Below, piece by piece: positions 1 through 10,332 of a stretch of 64,000 bases of DNA (within the stretch, counting starts at the first letter, position 1; the number at the start of each line of letters is the position of its first letter). This DNA is from Lumbricus terrestris (lineage: Eukaryota > Annelida > Clitellata > Crassiclitellata > Lumbricidae). The position numbers and the translations under genes are program-made. The notes beneath the pieces are model-generated. The model was given only the letters and a program-made list of their open reading frames with translations. It did no database searches and was not told the DNA's origin. The stretch lies in assembly GCA_949752735.1 (NCBI GenBank), contig OX457042.1:33931289-33995288 (forward strand). The letters run 5' to 3'.

Positions 1-742
1 ATAATTTTTCTTTAATTCAACTTACTAGGCTACTAACTGAACAGCCTGCAATACACGGCGCCAGTAGCAGTCCACAGAGCATGTCCGCCCAACGTGATAC
101 TTTTCAGCAGTGTGTAAAATTTTACTCTTGATGCAAAAGCTGAAAAAAATTGCATTTCAAACATGACTGTCATTTTACAAATAAAACATTCTTTATATTT
201 AAGGCTGTCAAATTATAGGCCTACTTCAAATAGGCTACTGTATTAAATTCGCTAAAAAAATACGAATTACAATTACGCGTTCATGTAGGCCTTCGTTGGC
301 CTATAAATCTGAACCGACTTTTAAAATAATATTATTACGTAACTCTGGGGCGGGGCGTGGGACAAGAGAAACGTTACGGAGCGTTACAGGTTGGGTGGGT
401 GAAACACGGTCATTTACGGTGTTACGTAATTATGCAATTACCCCATCATTGGTGTAACCTGGGACTATAATGTGTAACGAGTGGAGTACAGTTTTACAGT
501 TCTGTAATGTATACGTGTAGGAAATTCATTAAACGGAATAGATAATCAGTTTATTTTGACAAGCTAAAATATGTGTGTGTGTGTTTTACTTTCAGCCAAG
601 GCATTTAATGATTCTTCCTTGTCGTATTCACGAGTGAAATATAAAATAATTTGTTTAGTGCACGCGATCTTTGCCATGAATTTGTCCAGATGTGCTTGGT
701 TATTTTGAGAAGATATGTGGACACATCACCTGTAAGGCTGTA

Positions 743-835
743 ATTGGTCTTATGAGAAATCGCCTGTGATTGGTCGGTATGAGAACTCGTCTGTTATTGC
801 CTTATTGGTCGATATGACAAATCGGCTGTGATTGG
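743..835. promoter_or_regulatory. Cluster of four inverted CCAAT boxes in diverged short tandem repeats
   Basis: ATTGG occurs at about 743, 769, 803 and 831 inside diverged repeats of 26-34 bp that share the core 'tgattggtcg.tatgaga.atcg'. CCAAT/ATTGG arrays of this spacing are known binding platforms for NF-Y in animal promoters. The cluster lies 1.1 kb upstream of the THAP start codon, so it could equally serve an unseen gene to the left. A promoter role is inference. Confidence 0.35.
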
Positions 836-954
836 TCGTTTGAATCAGAGCAACGTAAATTTTTTACTTCAAATCTGATTGCAGGGCAGATGCGTCATAC
901 CACAGTAGGCCTATAAACAATCATTTATACTGTGGTCATACTCTCTAGCGCTTA

Positions 955-957
<3 letters not shown>

Positions 958-991
<34 letters not shown>
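958..991. repeat. (TA)n microsatellite
   Basis: About 16 uninterrupted TA units. A second (TA)n tract lies near 33580-33604. Confidence 0.9.
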
Positions 992-993
<2 letters not shown>

Positions 994-1320
994 TGCATCT
1001 CAATGATCGCAAAGAGGGCAACTCAACTTTGTTGACGAACAGAAATTTTCTAAGCAGGCCAAATTAACAAGGTCATTTTATTGAAACAAATAACACGATT
1101 CTTTGGCGCCAACATAAGGAAATGAATATTCGTTACAATAATTTTCAGTTTACATAAATATTATAATTGCAAGTGCTCTTCTTCAATTATTAGATGTTAC
1201 TGCACATCAAATTGATTTACTTAATCATTCATAAAACAAGTGGTGCACATAACTTAACTGATTTAAATCGTTGAGTCAACTTCTGAACGTGTGTAATCAG
1301 AGTATATTATTTATTGTATC

Positions 1321-1477
1321 CAGTGGCGTAACTAGGAACTCGGGGGCCCTTAGACAAAATGTGAATATGGAAATGTATTATCACTTACAGTGGCGTAACT
1401 AGGAACTCGGGGGCCCCTCTGGGGCCTCTACACTCGGGGGCCCCCTAGACTTTGTCTACCCTATTGTTACGCCACTG
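1321..1477. mobile_element. Short hAT-like MITE with 8-bp target duplication
   Basis: The left end is CAGTGGCGTAAC and the right end reads GTTACGCCACTG, a perfect terminal inverted repeat. Both sides carry the direct repeat ATTGTATC (1313-1320 and 1478-1485), an 8-bp target duplication as made by hAT or P-type transposases. A second copy of the left end starts at 1389, which suggests an internal duplication or a self-insertion. There is no coding capacity. Confidence 0.85.
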
Positions 1478-1965
1478 ATTGTATCGTATAATTATTATTT
1501 TTGCCCTGAGGTACTTCATTCCCCCATGGACTTATCGACTATTATTATTTCAAGAATGTATGTCTGGTGGGTCAAGCCTCGTATTAGTAATTATTATTAT
1601 TATAGGCCTACCATTTGCAAAGCGCTTTTCTCAGCGAAAGCTTTCAGAAGCGCTCCCATTGCGATAGACCCCGGCCATAATTTCGGCAATAATTTTTTAT
1701 GAATGTCATGACCACAAGTGTGTCTAAGTAGACAAGTTAGAGTAGTTAAAACAAAATAAATGCGATAAAAATTATGGCCTAAACCCAAAATGACGGAACC
1801 GGATTGAAAATAATACCAGACGCCTGATGGCGCCACGAGTTTGTCTTCCGCCAGAGAGGTCGATGCTTTCCGTTGTCTTGCGGATTTGTGCAGGACGCAC
1901 TTTTATAACAACAAAACTTTAATTTTATTTGCATTTCAGTTAAAATTTAAGATTACGTGTACGAA

Positions 1966-4900
1966 ATGCCATCTTGTGCGGCCTATGGCTGTACTAACAG
2001 CAGCGGCAGAGGTGTTGCTAGTGACTTTCATTTTCATCGGTTAGTTTGAAGACCAAATTTTCGGTCTGTCTAATTACCATAAAAACTCGAAATCATGATA
2101 ATGTTTGGACGTTAATGGTCGGCTCTCTTTTACTGCTGAACTGTAGACAACCTCAATCAGGGGCGGATCCAGGGGGGGGCCAATCCGGCCATGGCCCCCA
2201 TTTAAAAATTGCATGGAACGTGGCCCCCCATTTGGTTTAAAAAACATGTAGTGGGAGAGAAAAACAGGACATCTGGCCCCCCCCTATTAGAAAATCGTAC
2301 GGGACGTGGCCCCCCCGTTCGGAAATGGCATCTCCTTTTCCCGAAAAATTGGTTGATGACTAAAAAAAAAAAAAAAAAAGGTCAACTTTTTTCCCGGAAA
2401 ATTTGGTCGATGACTAAAAATTTTTTCTACTGTCTCACAATACCAAAAATTTTGGCCCCCCCCTTCGAAAATTCCTGTATCCGCCCTTGACCTCAATTAA
2501 TTGCAATGCAGCACTGCTAACTTGGTTATATTCTATAATGACTCGGTAGCAAGTAACTTTCTTTTATAAATTTGATGAAAAATATTTCCTGACGAAATTG
2601 AAGCGGGATTTTTCGTGTGAGGGTCGGTTAGGGCTCAGGTTAGGCGTCGTGAGGGTCGGTTAGGGTTAGTTTTAGGGTTAGTGCAGTCATTCTGAAGCTG
2701 GGTTGATGAACAATAATTTTCAATGAAAAATGGCTGAAAAATATTTGCTGACGAAATAGAAGCGGGATTTATCGAACAAATTCTTGCCTAAAGAGATCGA
2801 TTAAAAGGATTCTCGGCAAACTAGAAGTTGGATTTATTAAAGATAACAACGCTGCAACGTTAGTTCTTGGTGTCTACCGAGTCATTCTAGAACGTCTACC
2901 GAGTCATTATAGAACTCTACCGCTAACTTACTTTCTTGCACTCTGATTTGTACTGTACTGTGATTGTCTAGGTTTAGCGGGATCACTCCCTTTCTGGGTA
3001 ATTGTTTTCCTGCTTTTCCATGGATCTCTTCCTTACTTACTTTTGAGTTAACATAGCTTCTCATTACCATTGTACACTCTTTTGACATTTTGCTGATTTT
3101 GTACTTTGCCATTGATCTCTTTGAATAAACAAGTTTGAATTGAATTGATCTGTCTTAATGTAATGGCAGGTTTCCATTTAACAATCCATCGCTGTTGGCC
3201 AAGTGGACCAGCGTTGTTGGCCGGGACAACTGGACGCCAACGAAGCAGAGTCTTCTGTGCAGCGATCATTTCACTCCAAGGGATTATAAAAGCCTGCACT
3301 CTAGCAACCTCAAGGACACCGCTGTCCCGTCCAAGTTCAAAAGGCTTCCGAGTTTAAGGATCAAGCTTTCTGGCGTCAAAGAGATATCCGATCTAGGTAT
3401 GCTGCAAGGTCACAGCCAGGATTTGTGAAGCATAGAAACATAGTTCAAATGTTGTTTGTATACTTATATGTAAGCACTGCATTTAACCTCGAGCTTGGTG
3501 TGTACACTGACACTTCTAATGCATGCTAATTTAGTAATTTGCGGGCAAAATGGTCTGCAGTTTATTATGGTATTAAAACTGCATATATTAGTGGTTTTGT
3601 CTTTTGTTTAAACTTTTTAAAAAGTTGTAAGTGCCCAGTTTGGTTGTGCCTGCTATGAACCATTCTGTTCTTTCTTTGTATCTTCGGGTAAATGTGCTTG
3701 CTCCTACTACATTTGGGTACTTCTCATGGGCGGAGTTTATCACGGGCTACGGGGGGCTAAGCCCCCCCAAGAAGGCCCAGATTCATTTTTTACAGTGGCA
3801 ATGGTATCCTTTTCCGGGCTTAGCGCCCCCTCCCCAAGAAGGCTTTAGCCCCTCCAATAACGGAAACCAAACTCCACCCATGGCACTACAGGTCTACAAA
3901 ATCTCTGCACATTGCCATAATTAGATTTTCCTTTTGTTATGTGTTGCTGATCTCCACCTAACATTATTTATGAAACGTGCTTACCAATATGTATGTGGAT
4001 GCTGTGGCAGTGCCATGTGTCCCCTCAGATATCTGTCTTCGTCTGTCTTGCTGTTGCTGCGTTCTTTTTTTAAATCTCCCCATCTGTGCAACTCTAGGTT
4101 CTTGTGGATCACTAAGAGTTCATGCATATTTCACGTGGTAAGAATTTGTGGCTTTGACCTTTGACTTTCACATTAGATGGAAATTGCCATATATCACCCT
4201 TAACCCTTTACCCGTTCATTTTTAAATTTTAAGCCCGTTTTCAGCGGATATTCTCAGGGCAAACGAGTGCAATGAGTTTGCACATTTCAAGTAGGATTAA
4301 TTGTTTTTTGTTCTTCAGTCACGAACCTCATTAAGTTTGTTCCTCAGTCACGAACCTCATTTAGTTAACCCAGCATTGGGCGTTTGCTATTGTGGGTCCC
4401 TCAACGTGGAATGACTGTCCCCTGCAATTTGTAGCAGGATTCCGGTCGGGAATTCACCTGCATCTCTTAGCTGCTTGAAGATCATTCTCTCTTCATGGAC
4501 CTAGCTCTGCTGTGAGAAGTGCTTTATAAATGTTGAGATTAGATTAGATTAGATTAAATTGAAATTACCATATATCGCCCTCAAGTAAAACAGCTGACTT
4601 CCTTGGTTGACGACTTGCACAATGTTTCAATTAATTCAATTCATTTATATGTTTGTTTAGATGTTCCCAAAGCAAAGCCTCGAGGTCGAAGGAGCGCATC
4701 TCGTCCGACGAAGGACAACAACGAATCGGCAAAGAAAGGAAAGAAAGATGAGAAAAAGCGTCAACGGGTGAAGAGGAAGCGGGAAGAAGAGCCGGAGGAG
4801 GAGGAGGTGGACCGCCTGGAAGCCAGTCCAGTATACGATCCTAAGCTGGAGAAAACTGAAACGAACAGCAACTCCGAAGAGACTCTATCCGCACATTCTG

Positions 4901-5805
4901 CAGATTGTTCTGCATCTAAGTCCAGTGGAATTCAGGAGACGGTCGAACCAGACGCATATCTGCTGGTTATAAAATCTGAAGAAACTACTCCATCCGGAGC
5001 AGCGAGCGCGAAACAGACGAAGCCAGCGACGAAGAGGCCACCGCGAAAGAAGCCGACGCCTGGCGAGCCGAAGAAACCCCGTTCCCGTAAGATTCTCCGG
5101 TTGTCATCGGATGAGTCCGAGGGTGAGCTTGAAGCGTTGTGCGCCGCTGCAGCACAGAACGCAACGGCGTCAAACGTGCAGATGGACTCGGGTGAAGTCC
5201 TCGCCGCTGTCCGCGTAGAACTCGACGAGAACGAGCTTTCGGACAACGGACGTCCACAACAACCAGTAAACGTTTTCAAGAAGTGGATGGACAACGGAAC
5301 AGGATATAGAGTAGCGACGAAATTTGCGTCGCTCACCGGGTCGGTATCGAGCGGGCAGAATGCATCGTCGGAGGACCAGCAGAAGAGGCCGCTGTACACG
5401 ATCCCGGCGGACATGGATCACGTGGTTGCGGTGAATGAGCGCAGAACACGGTATCGTTACATCTACCGTGTGGGTCAGTGCTTTCCGGAGGAGGATGACG
5501 ATGTTCCCTTCATCACGTCCAAGCTGAATTTCGTTGTGAACGCACTTCAGACGCAGAACGACAAGGTGCTTGCGCTGCAGAAGCGGTGTCGAGAGCTGAC
5601 GAGATCGAATACGACGTTGAAAGACATTCTTGGAATACCGTCGACAGACAACGAAGAGGTGTTGGAAGCGGAAGAACTGGATCCGCAGCAGGAAGCCTAT
5701 CTCATCATTGGAACGCTTCCGTCTACTTCCGCGTCGTTACCTTTGTACCGATTCACCCTGACAGATCGTTCGCCAACAGTTATTGCACAGGCAAATGAGA
5801 AATGA
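1966..5805 (+). CDS. THAP-type zinc-finger protein, three coding exons
   Basis: The coding exons are 1966-2039, 3170-3396 and 4661-5805, giving 1,446 nt and 481 aa. Both introns are GT-AG and the phases join exactly. Residues 1-81 form a THAP domain, a DNA-binding C2CH zinc finger: Cys4, Cys9, Cys55 and His58 are the zinc ligands, and Pro27, Trp37, Phe59 and the AVP box (76-78) match the family invariants. After it come a basic AT-hook-like KPRGRR segment (about 104-109), a Lys/Arg-rich likely nuclear signal followed by an acidic run (about 124-150), a long low-complexity middle, and a predicted coiled coil at about 387-422, a usual THAP dimerisation element. Exon 3 is richer in G+C than its surroundings. 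A nuclear sequence-specific DNA-binding role is known for the family. I cannot name the ortholog. Introns 1 and 2 carry MITEs and a LINE end. Confidence 0.88.
2158..2489. mobile_element. MITE (family with CAGGGGCGGATCC ends), copy A
   Basis: The inverted ends are CAGGGGCGGATCCAGG and, on the other strand, CAAGGGCGGATACAG. The flanks carry the perfect 8-bp duplication ACCTCAAT (2150-2157 and 2490-2497). The interior is rich in C and G runs and has an A17 tract. Further copies of the family are at 48054-48358 and 59649-59989. It lies in intron 1 of the THAP gene. Confidence 0.9.
2577..2775. repeat. Direct repeats flanking short TTAGGG-like runs
   Basis: A segment of about 40 bp containing 'gacgaaattgaagcggga' at 2577-2615 recurs with few changes at 2737-2775. 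Between them are irregular 'ggttaggg' units. It is intronic DNA of unknown origin. Confidence 0.5.
3725..3882. mobile_element. Small palindromic MITE
   Basis: The ends CATGGGCGGAGTTT and AAACTCCACCCATG are inverted repeats, and the inside has inverted 'gcttagc..ccccc' blocks. The flanking 8-mers match only at 5 of 8 positions (GTACTTCT/GCACTACA), so the target duplication is doubtful. It lies in intron 2 of the THAP gene. Confidence 0.6.
4370..4560 (+). mobile_element. LINE 3'-end fragment
   Basis: One frame reads VGPSTWNDCPLQ followed by 'LLSCLKIIL', the pattern seen at the C-terminus of many LINE reverse transcriptases (GPS.WN.LP...FK..LK..LF). It ends in a (GATTA)n tail at about 4532-4558, typical of a LINE 3' terminus. 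It is truncated and non-functional, in intron 2 of the THAP gene. Confidence 0.6.
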
Positions 5806-6105
5806 CTGAGCACTGTGAATGTTCTGGCATTTAAATATCGTTTCATGTTTTGTTTTTTTAGTGCTGAAAACTGAACTGTTCAGTGATTTGATTGTGTAGT
5901 TTCACTGCGGCAAAGTAAAAGCCAGGGTTATGCTGTAACGTGACGTTATTCGTTTATGGTTAAAATTTGTTGCTTTTGTCTGCGTGGGTTTGGTTAATAT
6001 CGTGTTGTAATCCTGCGAATGTTAAAATTTTGAAAAATAACAATTCCGAGTATTTTGTTAAAAGATTTGAAGAGAAATCTAGACATGCAGAACAATCTAA
6101 TTTGT

Positions 6106-6285
6106 GGGGTGTGGTGATTCGGTGCCTCGGATTCGGAGGTTTGAATCCACCTCAAAGCTGCCGCGTAGGGACCTTGAGCAAGTCCTTCACTTGCAATTGC
6201 TTTGGCGTGAAATTCCGATGCAGTGTCCGCGCTGTAGTTGGGAGCGCCTCTGAGGAGAGAGCTTGAAGGGATGCTATAGCAAATG
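6106..6285 (+). mobile_element. tRNA-derived SINE (family S1), diverged copy
   Basis: The B-box-like 'ggtttgaatcc', the body ('gggacctt.agcaagtccttcacttgcaattgc') and the tail ('gggagcgcctctgagga') match the S1 family. The A box is lost. It lies 300 bp after the THAP stop codon and ahead of the likely poly(A) signal, so it is probably part of the 3' UTR. Confidence 0.8.
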
Positions 6286-6450
6286 CGAGAAATAAATAAT
6301 AGATCCAATGATAAGTCAAAGTTCTGCCCTCAGTAAAACGTCGCATCTATGTGCATGAGATTTTTGGATTGGTGTTGAATCCTGATCACGATAAGAATTA
6401 TAAAATGGTTGGGCACCATTACACCGCGGTAGCATTAAGTAATGATCTTC

Positions 6451-6456
6451 AATAAA
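6451..6456 (+). terminator. Candidate poly(A) signal of the THAP gene
   Basis: AATAAA lies 645 bp after the stop codon. Another lies near 6292 inside or next to the SINE. Which one is used cannot be told from sequence. Confidence 0.35.
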
Positions 6457-6459
6457 ATC

Positions 6460-9400
6460 ATTTAAAATGGAGTGTGGTTTTCATTTATTCATATCAAAAC
6501 GAGTTGCAATGTTAAGGCGATTTTAAGCCAAAGAAAGGTTACATATTCCAAAAAATACAACAGCTAAGTGCTGGACTTTGTGGCAAGCTAAGACGGTCAT
6601 CACAAGTTAAAGTTGTTGAAGCCAGTATGAGAATTGATGGGGGAGTTGGGTTTCAACCCCGTCTTTATTAGAGCCTCATGGTAAAGTGTTTTCACACCAC
6701 AATTCCAAGTGGATTATTAGTCCAATCCCCCCAGTCATTTTTCCACAATTCTCACACTGTCTGAAGCCAAGAATGCTCTGTTGAGTTGCTTGTTTATAAC
6801 ACGTGTCTATCAGCAGTTCTCTGAGGTGACAAATCAAATTCAGTGTCTTACAGGAGGACTTCAGATGACTTGTCAGTTAAAGATAACACCAGTATTTGAA
6901 TCACATACACAGCAGCGTAAAGCAATTGCATCGAACAGTCGATGCTGGTTTGAACTTCTTACAGGAATGAAAGTCATTTCATCTAATCAAAACAATATTT
7001 CATTTCATCAAAACAAATGTTTCATTCAGAAAATATTTTGCCGAATAAAGGTCAAACAAGCTAAAACATACAACAGATAATAACACTCGGTTCTATGGTA
7101 CGTCAACTGCTAAAACCAGGAATGCGCAAGAGAAGCACTTCTGGCATGCTGCATTGATTGCCCAGTCACTTTTAGTACAACCTCGTCATCAAAGTTTAAA
7201 AAGCTGGACCTACACCTAATCACACCTACATACATCTACAAGTTAGTGTTACTTAACATGAAAATAACCTTGCCACCAGTACGCCAACAGCATTTTCCAT
7301 TGTTACTATAACTTACTAAAAACCTAGCTCAGCAGATTTGATACAGCAGTGATGCAGCCATTGTGTGGTACCTAGATGTTTAAAAACCTTTTTTCGCTTT
7401 TTAAAATTTTTCCAAAAACGTATTTTTCGTTTTTATTTTTTGCATTGTTTTATTCCTTTTTTATGTAACTTTATTTATTTATTTACTGTCTGTTTTTTCA
7501 TGAATTTTATTTTGGTCTGATATTCCTTATGTTTTCACCGTACTCTCAATGATTCATCCAGCTATAAATGTCATTTTTAAAATTGTTCAACGTCATCATT
7601 TGAAAAATACATGCACATGTAGTTGGTCCTACAAGAAATGAAATTAATAGGCCCAAGAGTTATTCTGATATAAACTTCTTAGGCCTATATAAGTAGCAAT
7701 TTAATTAGGCTTACAATATAATTGGTACACATCCATAGGGCCTAGTCTTTGCTTCTGATTAAAGTTTAATTGCGTTAAGTCGATGAGCATGAACTGATAC
7801 GGACTATTGTTTACAATTTGAACAGATTTCAACATCTTTAATTTTTCTTAATTTCTTATTAAAACAAAGTTATAGGAAAAAATACCTGTTGTAGATTAAT
7901 GTCACTTATAATTAATTTTTGCCGACTAATAAAGTTGTATTATTTGCCGATATAGATAAAATTGCATAAAGGTTTTAAAGTTTAAAAGGCAGTCTTAGAT
8001 GTAACAAAGTCAAATTATTTTCCGTTTCCGTTTTTTGTTGTTTTTTCCAATTTTATTTTAAAAATAAAACAACGGTTTTTCTGTTTTTTATTTAGTTTCC
8101 ATCGTTTTTTTAATCTGTTGTGTGGTGCTAATTTTTTTCTAAATTTTTACATTTTTGTTACACATATCAGCACTGTTCAGCAGTAAATCAATCAATTCCT
8201 ACAAATGGTGCAATATGATGTGTAAGTAATCCAAGACAGAAATAACATGTCATATGACTGATCAAAATGTTAAGCAAGCATAAAAAATCAGCAGAATGTT
8301 GCTTTTGACAGACTAGGCCATCCAGCAGTTAAAGAATTATGTAACCCTTGAACAATAACTTCAAAAAGACTAGAATCATAAAATAATTGATACCTGCAAA
8401 AAACAAAAATTCTGTGATTTCTATATCCTCTCTATGGAAATGCATTTATTCACATCACCAGTACATGTATTTAACCATTTTTTTAACCCTTTAAACGGTT
8501 TCTCCATCACTTCCGTGTCTTCTACCTATTCCTTATTTTTCTTCACAGTTGGACTAAAATGCGCAAAATGAAATTCCAACACCAACTCAAATGAGAGAAA
8601 AAAACTTACGCACAAGCATATCCATGGGTAATGTGCATATATACATAGATGTATATAACAAGTAACCTACACTTGTATTCATACAATACATATACATGCA
8701 TAGACAGGTATATATTTTACCTGAGCAATTGTTATTACTAATATTTTGGTAACAAAGAAACACAGTAACAAATCTCGTGAATCACCTAGCAGAAGCAATC
8801 TTAAAACAAATCAGGAAACTGTGAACAACATTCGAGACAATTTGTTTTCATCGTAATCCTGGCACCAGATCGTTTGCAACGTCGGTTCAGTACGTTCAAC
8901 AAAAGTCAAAACTGTTCCACACTCAATGTCATTGGTTCATTGAAAAAATAAATGCAAAACCACACCCATCTGCCACACATAACCAAGCAGCATCTGTCTG
9001 AAACTTTGACAGCTAGGGTAATTCACGCTAAGAAATACTTCAGCAGATATGCAACGAGATTCCTTTTCCATATCACACGTCATCCGATGTATGTCTTCAT
9101 TTTCAACAATCAGCTTTCACAACACCGTAAAGTACTTTCAAATTAACTGTGCAGTGAGCACCGTAAAAATCATCTTTACTTTACATATCATCAACTCATA
9201 ACGTCTACTCTCCACACATCCTTAACTTTTTCCTGGCATCCAGCTACCTACCAGTCATAAATGTTCGTGCTTAAGATGTCGAATATTCCCAAACTAAATC
9301 ACTAGTGGAGAAAATGCTACCATACCTTGGTCCTAGGTTTAGAAATTAAATACAGTTTCTGCGATAATCTATGGCAAACTGAAAATTTATTTAATAAATA

Positions 9401-10332
9401 AAATGTTGAGATGAGTTCCGATGAAATAAACAAAAGAACATATTGACCGAGGTAATACGAATTTTGTCCACAATGATGATCAAGACAATGAATTGTTCAC
9501 AACGAGAAAACAGAAAAAACATTGTAAAAATCCACAACTTAATTACAGCACCACACCTAATGCCCAACAAATAAAGAACTAGCCTTAATATAGCAACGTT
9601 TGTTGGTCCCACTTTGAGTTCATAGTGCGCCAACTGTTGCCACTGGCACTACACGGGGCCCACTATAACACCAGTTAGCACGGTGTTTTGCACTCAACTG
9701 CACTTGCACAATTTAACTGCTCTTAACATTAAACGCTGACGACTTAACTGGCTCCATATACGTCATATTTTGAATGCAAACCACAACAGGCAACGAACAA
9801 AAGCTTTGGAATTTTTACGGTACTAGTACACTATTTGGAAATACCTCCGAAATGTCGAGACACATAAATGATTGTATGTAAAACATTGCTGGACATTTAT
9901 TAGGAGTATTTTTTACGGTAATCTCTCGAGTAAATTTCATCTCGTCAGTTTGAGCATTACAGCACACATACACAAATATTACACATTGGTACATACACAT
10001 ATACATGCATATAACATACATCTACACATACACACAAGAACAAGTTAAACAAGTTGGGACTAATTTAGAGCCTAAAATATATTATGTGTACACTCGTGAC
10101 GATGAACTAATCTTCTAACGGTGACCAATGTGCCGATCGAATAAAAAAATACACCGGTATTTCAACTGTCATTGACTCAATGGAAAACAATGAAAGCAAG
10201 GACTAATCATATTATGCAGAACTAACACAAAGAATACGAACAAAATCTGGTAGACACAGTGTAATGACGAGTGATAAGGTGAAAGCCGACGCAATACGTG
10301 ATGTGTTCGAAAGTTAAATCTGGATTCCTCCT
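6460..10332. other. Convergent intergenic region / 3' UTR of PACSIN
   Basis: There is no recognisable coding exon. A T-rich low-complexity stretch lies at about 7385-8160. Candidate poly(A) signals for the minus-strand PACSIN gene (TTTATT on the plus strand) occur near 9386 and 8446. A repeat of about 110 bp at 6622-6735 recurs inverted at 10540-10650. Confidence 0.45.
6622..6735 (+). repeat. Dispersed repeat, copy 1 (copy 2 at 10540-10650, minus)
   Basis: The two share, in opposite orientation, 'gagaatt', 'gttggg.ttcaac.cc', 'tagagcctcat.gtaaagt.ttttcacac' and 'aattcca.gtgga'. The ends are unclear. It may be a short interspersed element, family not recognised. Confidence 0.55.

Larger units (their letters stand above)
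1..1965. other. 5' intergenic region upstream of the THAP gene
   Basis: I see no coding exon here. The stretch holds four inverted CCAAT boxes (743-835), a (TA)n microsatellite (about 958-991) and a short hAT-like element (1321-1477). The segment just before the THAP start codon (about 1820-1965) is the likely 5' UTR and promoter, but no TATA box or start site can be fixed from sequence alone. Confidence 0.5.

Noticed and set aside
1841..2044. ATG at 1841 as the THAP protein start
   Set aside because: It is in another frame and does not encode the zinc-binding cysteines. The ATG at 1966 does.
2620..2680. Internal telomeric repeat
   Set aside because: There are only a few irregular TTAGGG-like words within a direct repeat, not a telomeric array.
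4932..5414. A 160-codon minus-strand frame opposite THAP exon 3
   Set aside because: It is an antisense shadow of the GC-rich coding exon, with no domain and no splice context.
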